From the NCBI RefSeq assembly GCF_014897585.1, contig NZ_JABUXW010000003.1, positions 62,001-126,000 on the forward strand: 64,000 nucleotides of DNA, in the 5' to 3' direction. This stretch comes from Brachybacterium tyrofermentans (GTDB lineage Bacteria > Actinomycetota > Actinomycetes > Actinomycetales > Dermabacteraceae). This document shows positions 8,655 through 19,450 of the stretch, one piece after another. Each line of letters opens with the position of its first letter. Position 1 is the stretch's first letter. Below the pieces are notes generated by a model. The model saw only the letters and a list, made by a program, of their open reading frames with translations. It did no database searches and was not told the origin of the DNA. The position numbers and the translations under genes are program-made.

Positions 8655-11294
8655 TCAGGCGGTCGCGACCAGGCCGAGCTCTGCACGGTGCGCGAGCACC
8701 GGATGCTGCGGGGTGACCCGCACGGTGTATCCCACCTCGCCGGGGACGGAGAGCGCAAGACGAGCGGTCCACCGGCCGTTCTCCTCACTCTGCAGCGGGA
8801 TCAACTGGGCGTCGATGATCTCACCCTCGGCGTCGACCGCGCCCAGGACCGCCTCGACCAGGACGTCCTCAGCGCGAAGACCGGCGAGATCTACCTGGGC
8901 CACGAGGGAGATCTCGGCGCCGCTGGTGATCTCGGCGCCGCTGGTGATCTCGGCGCGGCTGGAGCTCTCGGAGCTGCTGGAGGCCGCACGATCGACGGCG
9001 CCCTCGAGCGACACCGCGGAGACGCGCACGCCGGACCAGGCCGCCTGCACATCGGCCTTCCACGCCGTGAACGTCGAGGCGAGCGAGAGATCCGAGCGGA
9101 ACGCGGAGGCGGCGCGGGCGGCGGGGAGGTACAGCTCCGTGACGTAGTCGCGCACCATGCGGGCCGCGGTGATCTGCGGAGCGATCGCCACCAGCGAGGA
9201 CCGGACCGTGGTCATCCAGGTGTGCTGCAGGCCCCGGGCGTCGCGCTCGTAGAACTGCGGCACGATGCGGCCCTCGAGGATCTCGTAGAGCGCCTCGGCC
9301 TCGAGCCGGTCGCGCTCGGACTGGTCCTCGACGCCCGCGGTGGGGATCGTCCAGCCGGCCTCGTCGTCCTTCATCTCGTCCCACCAGCCGTCGGAGACGG
9401 AGAACGTGAGGCCGCCGTTGAGCACGGCCTTCATCCCGGAGGTGCCGGAGGCCTCCTCGGGACGGATCGGGTTGTTCAGCCAGACGTCGGATCCGGCGAT
9501 CAGCACGGAGGCCATCGCGATGTCGTAGTCGGGCAGGAACGCGATCCGGTGGCGCACCCCGTGGTCGTCGGCGAACTGCACCAGCTGCTGGAGGAACTCC
9601 TTGCCGGGGCGGTCCGCCGGATGGGACTTGCCGGCGATGACGATCTGGACCGGACGCTCCGGGTCCAGCAGGATGCGCTTGAACCGCTCGGGGTCGCTGA
9701 GCATCAGGGTGAGCCGCTTGTAGGTGGACACGCGACGGGCGAAGCCGATGGTCAGCGCCTTGGGATCCAGGATGTGATCGGTCCAGGCGAGCTCGGCCGC
9801 GTCCGCGCCGCGGCGCAGCCAGGACTCCCGGACATGGGAACGCGCCATGGTCACCAGGGACTCGCGCAGCGTGTCCCGGGCCTCGGTGAGCTCGTGGTCG
9901 CTAAGGGTCGACAGCGCGCTCCAGTCGCTGAGCGAGGAGACGTCGACATCGCCGAGGGCCTTCTTGAACAGGTCGTCCATGACCGACGAGGTCCAGGTGC
10001 GGCGGTGCACGCCGTTGGTGACCGACCCGATCGGGACCTCCGGCACGTCGAAGCCGGGGTACAGATCCTGGAACATGGCGCGGGAGACGGCGCCGTGGAG
10101 CTTCGCGACGCCGTTGGAGCGCTGGGCGATGCGGAAGCCGAGCTGGGCCATGTTGAAGATGTCCCCGCCCTCCTCGATGCCCAGGGCGAGGGCGGCCTCG
10201 ACCGGCAGCGCCGGGATCAGCCGGGAGATGCCGGAGTCGTCGGCGCCGAGGTACTGGCGCAGGCGATCCGCCTCGAAGCGGTCGATGCCCGCGGGCACCG
10301 GCGTGTGGGTGGTGAACACGGTCCCGGCTCGCACCTCGGCGACGGCCTCGGAGAAGCCCGCGCCGCTCTGCATCAACCGGCCCACGCGCTCGAGACCGGA
10401 GAAGCCGGCGTGGCCCTCGTTGAGGTGGAAGACGGTCGGGGCGGGGACGTCGGTCGCGGCGGCGAACGCCTCCACGGCGCGCACGCCGCCGATGCCCAGC
10501 ACGATCTCCTGGACGATGCGGTGCTCGTGGTCGCCGCCGTAGAGGCGATCGGTGATCTGCCGGGCCTCCTCGTCGTTGACCTCGAGGTTGGTGTCCAGCA
10601 GGAGCAGGGGGATCCGGCCCACCTGGGCCTTCCACAGCGCAATCGTGACCTCGCGGCCGTCGGGGAGGACGACCGCGACGGTCAGCTGCTCGCCGTCGGC
10701 CCCGTGCACGGGCTCGACGGGGAGCTTCTCGGGGTCGTTGTGCTTGTAGTTCTCCTGCTGCCAGCCCGAGCGGTCCAGCGACTGCGAGAAGTAGCCCCAC
10801 TGGTAGAGCAGACCGATGGCGACCAGCGGCACGCCGAGGTCCGACGCGGACTTCAGGTGGTCACCGGCCAGGATGCCCAGGCCGCCGGAGTAGATCGGCA
10901 GCGTCGGGCTGATCCCGAACTCCATGGAGAAGTAGGCGACCGACGGGGTCCCAGTGGCACCGGTGGCCGTAGCGCCGGAGGCCGAGGCGCCGGGGACCAT
11001 GCGCTGGAACCAGCGGCCGGACTCCAGGTAGGTGCGCAGGTCGCCGACCTCGGAGCGCATGCGGCCCAGGAAGGACTCGTCACGGGCGGCCTCGGCGAGC
11101 CGTCCCGCCGACACGCGCGAGAGCATCGCGATCGGGTTCTCGCCACTCGCGGTGAAGGCGTCGGCATCGAGGGCGCGGAAGAGGTCGGCGGTCTGGCGCC
11201 GCCAGGTCCAGCGCAGGTTCAGGGCGAGCTCGCGCAGGGGCTCGAGGGCACCGGGGAGTTCCGAGGACACCGTGATCGTGGAGAGCGGCTTCAT
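8655..11294 (-). CDS. glgP: Alpha-glucan (glycogen) phosphorylase
   Basis: This 879-residue GT35 enzyme releases glucose 1-phosphate from glycogen-type glucans using PLP. It is the actinobacterial form with an N-terminal DUF3417 region (residues 1-110, with LALNLRWTWR). Features seen are YFSMEFGI, GGLGILAGDHLKSASDLG, and the PLP-lysine region EASGTSGMKAVLNGGL. The C-terminal 120 or so residues form a separate beta-rich region joined by a Ser/Glu-rich linker encoded by an 18-bp repeat. TACCCT at 11301-11306 lies 6 nt before the ATG, predicting a leaderless mRNA. Confidence 0.93.
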   Translation of the reverse strand: MKPLSTITVSSELPGALEPLRELALNLRWTWRRQTADLFRALDADAFTASGENPIAMLSRVSAGRLAEAARDESFLGRMRSEVGDLRTYLESGRWFQRMVPGASASGATATGATGTPSVAYFSMEFGISPTLPIYSGGLGILAGDHLKSASDLGVPLVAIGLLYQWGYFSQSLDRSGWQQENYKHNDPEKLPVEPVHGADGEQLTVAVVLPDGREVTIALWKAQVGRIPLLLLDTNLEVNDEEARQITDRLYGGDHEHRIVQEIVLGIGGVRAVEAFAAATDVPAPTVFHLNEGHAGFSGLERVGRLMQSGAGFSEAVAEVRAGTVFTTHTPVPAGIDRFEADRLRQYLGADDSGISRLIPALPVEAALALGIEEGGDIFNMAQLGFRIAQRSNGVAKLHGAVSRAMFQDLYPGFDVPEVPIGSVTNGVHRRTWTSSVMDDLFKKALGDVDVSSLSDWSALSTLSDHELTEARDTLRESLVTMARSHVRESWLRRGADAAELAWTDHILDPKALTIGFARRVSTYKRLTLMLSDPERFKRILLDPERPVQIVIAGKSHPADRPGKEFLQQLVQFADDHGVRHRIAFLPDYDIAMASVLIAGSDVWLNNPIRPEEASGTSGMKAVLNGGLTFSVSDGWWDEMKDDEAGWTIPTAGVEDQSERDRLEAEALYEILEGRIVPQFYERDARGLQHTWMTTVRSSLVAIAPQITAARMVRDYVTELYLPAARAASAFRSDLSLASTFTAWKADVQAAWSGVRVSAVSLEGAVDRAASSSSESSSRAEITSGAEITSGAEISLVAQVDLAGLRAEDVLVEAVLGAVDAEGEIIDAQLIPLQSEENGRWTARLALSVPGEVGYTVRVTPQHPVLAHRAELGLVATA
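8911..8982. repeat. 18-bp tandem repeat inside glgP
   Basis: Four head-to-tail 18-bp units start at 8911, 8929, 8947 and 8965. The first two are identical, the third differs at two positions and the fourth is more diverged. On the minus strand they encode a repeated AEITSG-type hexapeptide in the linker before the C-terminal region. The unit length keeps frame, so copy-number change would lengthen or shorten the linker without disrupting the enzyme. Confidence 0.85.
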
Positions 11295-11557
11295 GCTCGT
11301 AGGGTACCCGGGATCACCGTTCCCCTTGCGCCGATCTTGCGCGCGGACGGCAGGCCGCGCACGCCGCCGAATCCTGGTTCACAGCCTGCGTCGATGCGAG
11401 GCTCGCGGCCGTCGGTCGGACGCGCCGAACGCCCCTCTCCTGCAAGAACTTTCTGGACGGATGGCGAGGTGGTTCCCGCCTGCAGGAACGGACAGCATCC
11501 GGCCCGTCGGCCCGATGGCTTGACAGCTCGACGGCACAACGGCACGACGACTCAACG
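11295..11557. other. Gene-free spacer upstream of glgP
   Basis: No supported gene is seen in this spacer. It contains the glgP -10 element (11301-11306, minus strand) and a TTGACA at 11520-11525 on the plus strand that lacks a partner -10 at the right distance. The rest is GC-rich without clear structure. Confidence 0.5.
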
Positions 11558-11606
11558 CCGAGCGCCCCACGGCCGATCACCAGGTGATCGATCGTGGGGC
11601 GCTCGG
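11558..11606 (-). terminator. Terminator-like hairpin downstream of ettA
   Basis: Arms at 11558-11570 and 11594-11606 pair over 13 bp, and an inner GATCAC/GTGATC stem extends the hairpin to a 3-nt loop. It begins about 30 nt after the ettA stop. No clear U-tract follows, so termination strength is uncertain. Confidence 0.65.
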
Positions 11607-11636
11607 CAAGGGATTCTCTCCGCGAGGAGCGGGCCC

Positions 11637-13319
<1,683 letters not shown>

Positions 13320-13407
13320 CGCGTGTTCCTGTTCGGAGAGGGGTCTGGTGGATTCTCACCGGCGCGCCGCGACGCGGTGCCGCACGGGATGTGTCGCCTG
13401 CCCGACT

Positions 13408-13989
13408 CTACCCCGACGTCGCCGGATCGAGCCCCAGCAGGTTCACCGCCAGAGCGAGGCCGTTGACGAACCACCAGACGCTGAAGAACGACACCACGAG
13501 CGCCGAGCCCGCGGCGAGCAGGAGCATCGCCCGGCGCCGTTGCGAACGGGCGATGGAGAGGTAGCCGGAACCTGCCAGGCAGGCCAGGAGCACCAGCGAG
13601 GTGAGGAGGCTCATCGCGTCCCCGGCCTGAGGGAGCAGAGACCCCATGGTGAGGAGCCCGGCCAGGGCGATGAGCGCGGTCGGTACGGCACTCGCCACCA
13701 CCCCGATGCTGTGCGCGAGCAGGCGCGCCCCTCGTGTGGCGACGCTCGGCACCAGGAGCGTCGCCACCTGCAGGGCGAGGGAGAGCAGACCACCGGCCAC
13801 GGCGACGAGCACGAGGAGCTCCAGAGCGGTCGCGTCAGCCTCGGGCTGGGTACTCGCATGGAAGGACCAGCGGGCGAGATAGCCGCTGGAGGCCGCGAGC
13901 ACCACGGCGACCAGGTGCAGGCCCACGAGCAGCGCGTCACCACGGGGGCTCGAGGGCTCGCTCGGAGATGTCACAGGGGGTTCGTCCAC
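13408..13989 (-). CDS. Four-helix membrane protein, member of a divergent paralog pair
   Basis: This 193-residue protein has about four hydrophobic helices after a polar N-terminal tail and belongs to no family I recognise. It shares spaced blocks with the divergent neighbour at 14036: LQVATLLVP at 73-81 and a C-terminal LLLAAGSALVVSFFSVWW ending at 173. The GTG start has a TAGGCT -10 (13996-14001) 6 nt upstream, so it should be leaderless. The short overlap-free intergenic region with its paralog suggests joint regulation. Confidence 0.75.
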   Translation of the reverse strand: MDEPPVTSPSEPSSPRGDALLVGLHLVAVVLAASSGYLARWSFHASTQPEADATALELLVLVAVAGGLLSLALQVATLLVPSVATRGARLLAHSIGVVASAVPTALIALAGLLTMGSLLPQAGDAMSLLTSLVLLACLAGSGYLSIARSQRRRAMLLLAAGSALVVSFFSVWWFVNGLALAVNLLGLDPATSG

Positions 13990-14035
13990 GACTGGAGCCT
14001 AGGCGCTGCTCTGTTCCAGCCGCTACGGTGCCGCC

Positions 14036-14575
14036 ATGATCGAGACCGCACCGCGCCGAAGCCGATTGCCCCTGCTGCTGTGCTGCCATGTCCTGGCGGC
14101 GATCCTGGCGATCCTCGGCGGGGTCGGCTCGATCTGGGTGATGCTCGAGAACCTCGGGTGGGACCGGGGCAACGATCTGGCCGTCATGGTCCTGACCTCG
14201 GCGACGGCGCTCGCTGGGGTGATCTCCGTGGTGCTCCAGCTCGGGTCCCTGCTGGTGCCGGACCGCACCGCCTGGTGGGAACGTCTGATCGCACTGGTGG
14301 CCGGTTCCGTGATCGGAGGGATCGGAGCCGGGGTGGTGCTGCTCTCCGCCGCGGCGACCTTCGGTGTCATCGCCGGCCCGGCGGGCCTCCTGGTCGGCGG
14401 GGCGGCGCTGGTCCTGTTCCTGCTCCTTCTGATCGCGGCGCTCGTGGTCCGTGCCACGAGCCGCGACACGCGCTGGCCCGTGCTGCTGGTCGCGGCAGGG
14501 AGCCAGGTGGCCGTCGCCCATTTCGTGCCGTGGTGGGTCCTCGGCACGGTGCTGATGGGCGGCGAGATCCTCTGA
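14036..14575 (+). CDS. Four-helix membrane protein, paralog of the divergent neighbour
   Basis: This 179-residue integral membrane protein has an N-terminal basic stretch and four predicted helices. LQLGSLLVP at 67-75 and LLVAAGSQVAVAHFVPWW ending at 167 align with the divergent neighbour. The LQ-to-WW distance is 99 residues in both proteins. TACGGT at 14024-14029 lies 6 nt before the ATG, predicting a leaderless mRNA. Function is unknown. The pair could be two subunits of one membrane complex formed by duplication and inversion (inference). Confidence 0.75.
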   Translation: MIETAPRRSRLPLLLCCHVLAAILAILGGVGSIWVMLENLGWDRGNDLAVMVLTSATALAGVISVVLQLGSLLVPDRTAWWERLIALVAGSVIGGIGAGVVLLSAAATFGVIAGPAGLLVGGAALVLFLLLLIAALVVRATSRDTRWPVLLVAAGSQVAVAHFVPWWVLGTVLMGGEIL

Positions 14576-14601
14576 CCCAGCGCGGCTCAGTCCAACGGGG
14601 C

Positions 14602-15294
14602 TCAGTCCAGCGGGACGCCCCGTTCGGTGAGCACGCGGCGCGCGATCGCCGCCCCGTGCTCGGCGCCGTCGGCCTGCTCCTCGCCGTTGCGCGGCCACAG
14701 ATGCGCATCGATCCCCAGCGCCCGAGCGGCGGCGACGTTCTCCTCGCGGTCGTCGAAGAAGACGACGGCCGACGGGATCGACACTCCCCCGGTCTCGTGC
14801 GCCAGCACGTCCAGCAGGATCTCGTAGATCTCCCGCCCGGGCTTGACCGCCCGCTCCTCGCCGGAGATGACCGCGAGGGTGAAGGCCTCGAACCAGTCGG
14901 CGCGACGCACCGCCTCGCCGAACGCCTCGGAGGCATTGGACAGCAGCGCCAGGCGCACGCCGTTGCGGGCGAGGTCGTGGAGCAGCTCCCGGGACGCTGG
15001 GTCCAGTCGCAGGAAGTACCGGTTGTCCGCAGCCTGGAGCTCGCCGACCTCGGTCTCGGTGAGGTGCTCGACGCCGGCGGCCATGGCCACCGAGCCCCAG
15101 TACTCCTCCGGCGTGCTGGCACCCCGGTCGTAGCTGTCGCGGTGGGCCCAGAGGGCCTCGCGGACGGCGCCGATGTCGCCGCCGAGCAGGTCGTGGATGC
15201 CCGGAACCGGGTCGTGTCCGGCGCTGAGCACTCCCCCGTAGTCGAAGACCACGGTGGGGCTCGGCGGGGTGCGGCGGCGGTTGCGCTTACTCAT
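14602..15294 (-). CDS. HAD-family hydrolase
   Basis: This 230-residue protein is a HAD superfamily phosphatase-type enzyme of unknown substrate. Motif I reads VFDYGGVL, with the nucleophile Asp kept but the second Asp replaced by Gly, as is usual in the subfamily IA variant 3 (YihX-like) proteins. Motif II is LLSNAS, motif III KPGREIY, and motif IV FFDDREENV. Its ATG overlaps the stop of the Lon-like protease gene by one base (TGATG), so the two genes are co-transcribed and coupled. Confidence 0.85.
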   Translation of the reverse strand: MSKRNRRRTPPSPTVVFDYGGVLSAGHDPVPGIHDLLGGDIGAVREALWAHRDSYDRGASTPEEYWGSVAMAAGVEHLTETEVGELQAADNRYFLRLDPASRELLHDLARNGVRLALLSNASEAFGEAVRRADWFEAFTLAVISGEERAVKPGREIYEILLDVLAHETGGVSIPSAVVFFDDREENVAAARALGIDAHLWPRNGEEQADGAEHGAAIARRVLTERGVPLD

Positions 15295-16460
15295 CAGTCC
15301 TCGTTCTGCGACGTCTTCGCGACGTCGTCACAGGTGGGGAGACCGTCGGTGCTGCCGGTCTCGGCGATGGTCTCGGTGGCCTTCAGGGCCCCGTCGAAGT
15401 CGGAGACCGCGACGACGTCCAGTCCGTCGGGCTCGTAGCCGACGACCTCGTCGCAGTTCGCGGCAGGGGCGAGGAAGTAGTCGGCCTCGGAGTCGTGCGC
15501 ACCGACCATCTTCTGGCGGATCCCGCCGATCCCGCCGACCGTGCCGTCCGCGGCGATGGTGCCCGTCCCGGCGATCTGGTGGTCACCGGTTAGGGCGCCC
15601 GGGGTCAGCTCGTCGTAGACCGACAGGGAGAACATCATCCCGGCGCTGGGGCCGCCGATGTCCCCCACGGCGATCTCGACGTCGATCGGGAAGTCGTACC
15701 CGGAGGTGAGCACGACGCCCATCTTCGGGGCACCGTCCACCATCTCGGCGGGCACCTCCAGGTCGAGCTCCTCACCGTCGCGACGAACGGTCATCGGGAC
15801 GGGTTCGCCCTTCGGCGTGCCGAGGACCAGCTCCTGGTAGCCGGCGACATCTGTCGCGCTGCGTCCGTCCACAGAGACGATCACGTCACCGGCCTCGAGG
15901 GTGCCGTCGGCCGGAGCGTCCTGCTCGACCCCGCCGATCATGATCACGGGGTCGAAGTCGATGTCGAGCTCCTCGAGGGCGACGGCGACCGCACCCTGCT
16001 GGGACGAGCCCATCGCGACGGAGTTCGTCAGCACGGTCTGCTCACGGGTCTGCCCCTCGGGGAAGACCGCCTCGCGGGGCAGCACGGACTTCGTGGGATC
16101 GAACCAGGAGGCGACCACCTCGACCGGGGTCACCCGGTAGCCGGGCCCCCCATCGACGGAGACGGTGGTCATCATCAGCGTCCCCTCGGTGGGGTACGTC
16201 TTCGCGCCGTCGATCACGATGATCTGCTCATCGTCATAGGAGCCCAGCACGTCGATCGCCGGGCCCGGCTGCTCGATCACGTACGGCACCGGCATCAGCG
16301 AGGCGCCCAGGATCATCAGGCACAGCACCACCATCGAGACCAGGGCCACCACCGGGCGGGCGAGCTGCGCGTCCTCGACCTGGCGCGAGAGCAGTGCGCG
16401 GGCCCGCCGGGTTCGGGAGGGCCGGGACTGGTCGTCTATCACCCCGACATTGTGCCTCAC
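15294..16460 (-). CDS. Membrane-anchored PDZ/Lon-like serine protease (YlbL type)
   Basis: This 388-residue protein has a basic N-terminus, one membrane helix (about 35-57), a PDZ domain (about 175-245) with LEAGDVIVSVDG, and a C-terminal S16 Lon-type proteolytic domain. The catalytic Ser lies in GGPSAGMMFSL and the Lys in GIRQKMVGA. It should act outside the membrane on envelope or membrane substrates. The GTG at 16460 has GAAGG 6 nt upstream; a GTG at 16442 is possible. Its position beside the DUF2342 gene is the conserved actinobacterial order. Confidence 0.88.
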   Translation of the reverse strand: MRHNVGVIDDQSRPSRTRRARALLSRQVEDAQLARPVVALVSMVVLCLMILGASLMPVPYVIEQPGPAIDVLGSYDDEQIIVIDGAKTYPTEGTLMMTTVSVDGGPGYRVTPVEVVASWFDPTKSVLPREAVFPEGQTREQTVLTNSVAMGSSQQGAVAVALEELDIDFDPVIMIGGVEQDAPADGTLEAGDVIVSVDGRSATDVAGYQELVLGTPKGEPVPMTVRRDGEELDLEVPAEMVDGAPKMGVVLTSGYDFPIDVEIAVGDIGGPSAGMMFSLSVYDELTPGALTGDHQIAGTGTIAADGTVGGIGGIRQKMVGAHDSEADYFLAPAANCDEVVGYEPDGLDVVAVSDFDGALKATETIAETGSTDGLPTCDDVAKTSQNED

Positions 16461-16528
16461 GCGAAGCCTTCACCCTGTTCCCGGATGCGCTCGGTACGCT
16501 GGGCGCCCACGGACTGCTGGAGGTGGCC

Positions 16529-18199
16529 ATGAACACTGATCCGATCCCGGGTGGACCCGGCGATATGGACGAAGAGGCGCTCAAGCGCTTCCTCAAGGAG
16601 ACCTTCGGGGACGCGCTCCCCGAAGGCGCCCTCGACGGGCTGGACCTGTCGGCGCTCGCCGAACAGGCGAACCTGCCCCAGGACCCTGCGCAGCTGCGTG
16701 CCGCCGCCGCGCAGATGCAGAGCATGTTCGCCGCCCAGGGCGACAACCCGGTGAACTGGCAGATGGCCGAGGACATCGCCCGGCGCACCGCCGCCGGCAT
16801 GGCCGGCGTCCCCGGCGCACCGGAGCCCACCGGCACCCCCGGGGACCCCAATCCGACCGACGCCCAGATCCACGATCTGCGCCAGGCCGCCCAGGTCGCA
16901 CGGCTGTGGCTGGACCCCGTGATCGCCTTCGACGTGCCCACCGCCGAGCTGGCCGTGTTCAGCCGCGGCACCTGGCTGCATCGGACGCTGCCGCATTGGA
17001 AGACCATCGTCGAGCCCGTCGCGAAGTACATGGCCGGAGCGATCGGCGAGGCGATCGCCTCCCAGATGGGCCAGATGGGCGACCTCTCCGCGATGGGCGG
17101 GAACGCCTCCGGGCTGCCCGGCGATCCCGCCGGCATGATGGAGCGCATCGGCGGCACGATGTTCGGCGTCCAGTTCGGTCACGCCATCGGCTCCCTGGCC
17201 CGCGAAGCCTCGGGCACCACCGATCTGTCGCTGCCGCTGGGTCGCGACGGCGAGCCGGCGCTGGTCGCCGCGAACGTCGACGACCTGATCTCGTCGCACA
17301 CCCTGGATCCCTCCGCCGCACGGATCTTCCTCGCCACCCGCGAGATCGCCCACACCGCCCTGTTCAGCGCGGCCCCGTGGCTGGGCAAGGCGCTGTTCTC
17401 CGCGATCGAGGACTTCGCCCGCGGCATCACCCTGGACCTCGACGCCCTCGACGAGATGGTGCGGGACCTGGACCTCTCGGACCCCCAGGCCATGCAGGCG
17501 AAGCGCCCCGAGGAGATGTTCGTCTTCACCCGACGGGCCTCCCAGGAGCGTGCGCTCGAGGAGCTCGCCACGACCTTGGCGCTGATCGAGTCGTGGGTCG
17601 ATCACGTCACGACCAAGGCGCTCGAGGGGAAGCTCCCTGAGCTCGAGGCGATGCGCGAGGTGCTGCGGCGTCGCCGCGCCGCCGGCGGCCCTGCCGAGCA
17701 GATGCTGGCCCGGACGATCGGCATCGAGCTGCGCCCCCGGCGCGTGCGCGAGGCCCTCACCTGGTGGGACAGCGTGCTGGCCACCGAGGGCGAGCAGGGC
17801 CGCGAGGCGACCTGGGATCACCCGGATCTGCTGCCCACCGCCGAAGTGCTCTCCGGGCGCCCGCAGGCACCGCAGACCCCGCAGGCTCCGCAGGGAGCTG
17901 CGCAGGACGTCCCCGACGGCATGGCAGACGTGGAGATCCCCACGGACTTCGACGCCGAGCTCGAGAAGCTCCTCAGCGGCGCCGACTCCGGCTCCGCGCC
18001 CCGGGAGGACGACAAGGGCGGCCTGCGCCGGGACGCCGACGGCGGCAGCCCTCGTGACGGCGAGGACTCCGCCGATGGGGACTCCGGCACTGGAGACGCC
18101 AGCGATGGGGGCTCCAGCACTGGGGGCTCCGGCGATCAGGCCCCCGACGAGGGGACGTCCGGCGAGGACGAGGAGCCGGGAACTCCCGATGGGCGCTGA
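16529..18199 (+). CDS. DUF2342 zinc-metalloprotease-like protein
   Basis: This 556-residue actinobacterial protein belongs to the DUF2342/zinicin-2-like family, with the conserved segment FGVQFGHAIGSLAREA and the helix LATREIAHTALFSAAPWL. At the expected HExxH site the sequence is REIAH (Arg271, Glu272, His275), so the first metal ligand is missing and protease activity is doubtful. The C-terminal 100 residues are acidic, Gly/Ser/Asp-rich and probably disordered. GGAGG at 16519-16523 sits 5 nt before the ATG. It is divergent from the Lon-like protease gene and overlaps the NUDIX gene by 11 nt. Confidence 0.85.
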   Translation: MNTDPIPGGPGDMDEEALKRFLKETFGDALPEGALDGLDLSALAEQANLPQDPAQLRAAAAQMQSMFAAQGDNPVNWQMAEDIARRTAAGMAGVPGAPEPTGTPGDPNPTDAQIHDLRQAAQVARLWLDPVIAFDVPTAELAVFSRGTWLHRTLPHWKTIVEPVAKYMAGAIGEAIASQMGQMGDLSAMGGNASGLPGDPAGMMERIGGTMFGVQFGHAIGSLAREASGTTDLSLPLGRDGEPALVAANVDDLISSHTLDPSAARIFLATREIAHTALFSAAPWLGKALFSAIEDFARGITLDLDALDEMVRDLDLSDPQAMQAKRPEEMFVFTRRASQERALEELATTLALIESWVDHVTTKALEGKLPELEAMREVLRRRRAAGGPAEQMLARTIGIELRPRRVREALTWWDSVLATEGEQGREATWDHPDLLPTAEVLSGRPQAPQTPQAPQGAAQDVPDGMADVEIPTDFDAELEKLLSGADSGSAPREDDKGGLRRDADGGSPRDGEDSADGDSGTGDASDGGSSTGGSGDQAPDEGTSGEDEEPGTPDGR

Positions 18200-18791
18200 T
18201 CCGCTCGAGGCGGCGTTCGCGGAGCTGCAGCTCGCCCGCGACGCCGCCTCCGGCCCCGAGATGGCCGCGGAGTACACGGCGCTGCTGCAGGGCTCCCCGA
18301 ACGCCCTCTATCGCGAGGGCGGCCCCCGCCACCTCACGGCGAGCGCCGTGGTGATCGACGCTCCCGGAGAGCACATCGCTCTGGTGTGGCATCGCAAGGG
18401 CAGCTTCTGGGTGCAGCCCGGCGGACATCTCGAAGCGGGCGAGACGAGCTTCGAGCTCGCCGCGCGCCGCGAGGTCGCCGAAGAGGTCGGCCTGTCCGCG
18501 CTGGAGCGCGTGGGGCCGGGCCCCGCGGTCCTGCACAGTCATCAACTCGATGCGGCCTTCGGTGCCTGCGCGGAGCATTGGGACGTGCAGTTCCTCCTGC
18601 GCGCCCCCGGTCCGGCCTCTGCGACGCCCCTGGCCACGAGCGACGAGTCCCCCGAGGTGCGCTGGATCCCCTGGCCGCTCCTGGATGGCGGCCCGTCCCG
18701 CTCCACCGCGCACCTGCCCGAGGGCACCGTGCCCGATATGGCGGCGAAGCTCGACGCGCTCGCCCCGATCCTGGCCAGCTACTCGGACTGA
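18189..18791 (+). CDS. NUDIX hydrolase
   Basis: This 200-residue protein has a complete NUDIX box, GGHLEAGETSFELAARREVAEEVGL, starting at about residue 79, so it should hydrolyse a nucleoside diphosphate linked to another moiety. The substrate cannot be read from sequence. The ATG lies 11 nt inside the end of the DUF2342 gene, which implies translational coupling. Its 3' end overlaps the convergent YgjP-like gene by 13 nt. Confidence 0.88.
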   Translation: MGADPLEAAFAELQLARDAASGPEMAAEYTALLQGSPNALYREGGPRHLTASAVVIDAPGEHIALVWHRKGSFWVQPGGHLEAGETSFELAARREVAEEVGLSALERVGPGPAVLHSHQLDAAFGACAEHWDVQFLLRAPGPASATPLATSDESPEVRWIPWPLLDGGPSRSTAHLPEGTVPDMAAKLDALAPILASYSD

Positions 18792-19414
18792 GCCTGCGTT
18801 CGTCGCTCCGGATCCCGGACCGAGTCCTGGTCCGGCTCGTGCTCCAGATCTCCGTCCAGCTCCGCGGACGGCAGGCTCCGCGCCCAGGAGAACCCGTCCA
18901 GGAAGCCCTGCGCCTTCTGCGCCTGGGGGTACAGCGCCATCAGCGCCTGGAACTCCTTGCCGTGGCCCGGCACGAGGAGATGGACGAGCTCGTGCATCAT
19001 CACCGAGCGCACGACGTAGTCCGGCATGTCCTGCAGCTGATGCGAGAGCCGGATCGTGCCGTCGGCCGGCGTGCAGGACCCCCAGCGGTGGTTCTGGCGG
19101 GTGGACCACGTGACCGAGGACGGGTGGGCCCGGCCCCCGAGATATGCCTCACTGACTTCTCGGGCCATCCGGGCGAGAGCCTCATCACCGCGCCGGGTCC
19201 TCGTGGTCCGAGCCTCTTTCCTGACCAGCTGGTCGACCATCTTCGTGACCCAGTCCCGTTCCTGCCGCGCGCTGAACGTCGCGGGGATCGCGATCACGAG
19301 ATCCCCGTCGCGCCGGCTGATCGACACCGTGCGGCGCCGGCGCGCCGACCGACGGACCATCACCCGCTCCCCGCGAGGGCCGGCGACGTTCTCCTGGAGG
19401 ACGAGATCACTCAT
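18779..19414 (-). CDS. YgjP-like (DUF45) zinc metallopeptidase
   Basis: This 211-residue protein is related to SprT/YgjP metallopeptidases. The zinc site is HELVHLLVPGHGKEF (about residues 142-156), preceded by the family motif RWGSCTPADGTIRLSHQL. The last 35 or so residues are acidic and charged and look disordered. The start at 19414 begins a 530-bp gene-free region on its upstream side. Family members are often near uvrD or type I restriction genes; the physiological substrate is unknown. Confidence 0.87.
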   Translation of the reverse strand: MSDLVLQENVAGPRGERVMVRRSARRRRTVSISRRDGDLVIAIPATFSARQERDWVTKMVDQLVRKEARTTRTRRGDEALARMAREVSEAYLGGRAHPSSVTWSTRQNHRWGSCTPADGTIRLSHQLQDMPDYVVRSVMMHELVHLLVPGHGKEFQALMALYPQAQKAQGFLDGFSWARSLPSAELDGDLEHEPDQDSVRDPERRTQAQSE

Positions 19415-19450
19415 GGGGAGAAGCCTGGCACGATCCGGGGCAGAATATCT

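Noticed and set aside
11520-11525. Perfect TTGACA on the plus strand
   Set aside because: No TANNNT lies at 16-19 bp and no gene follows on that strand.
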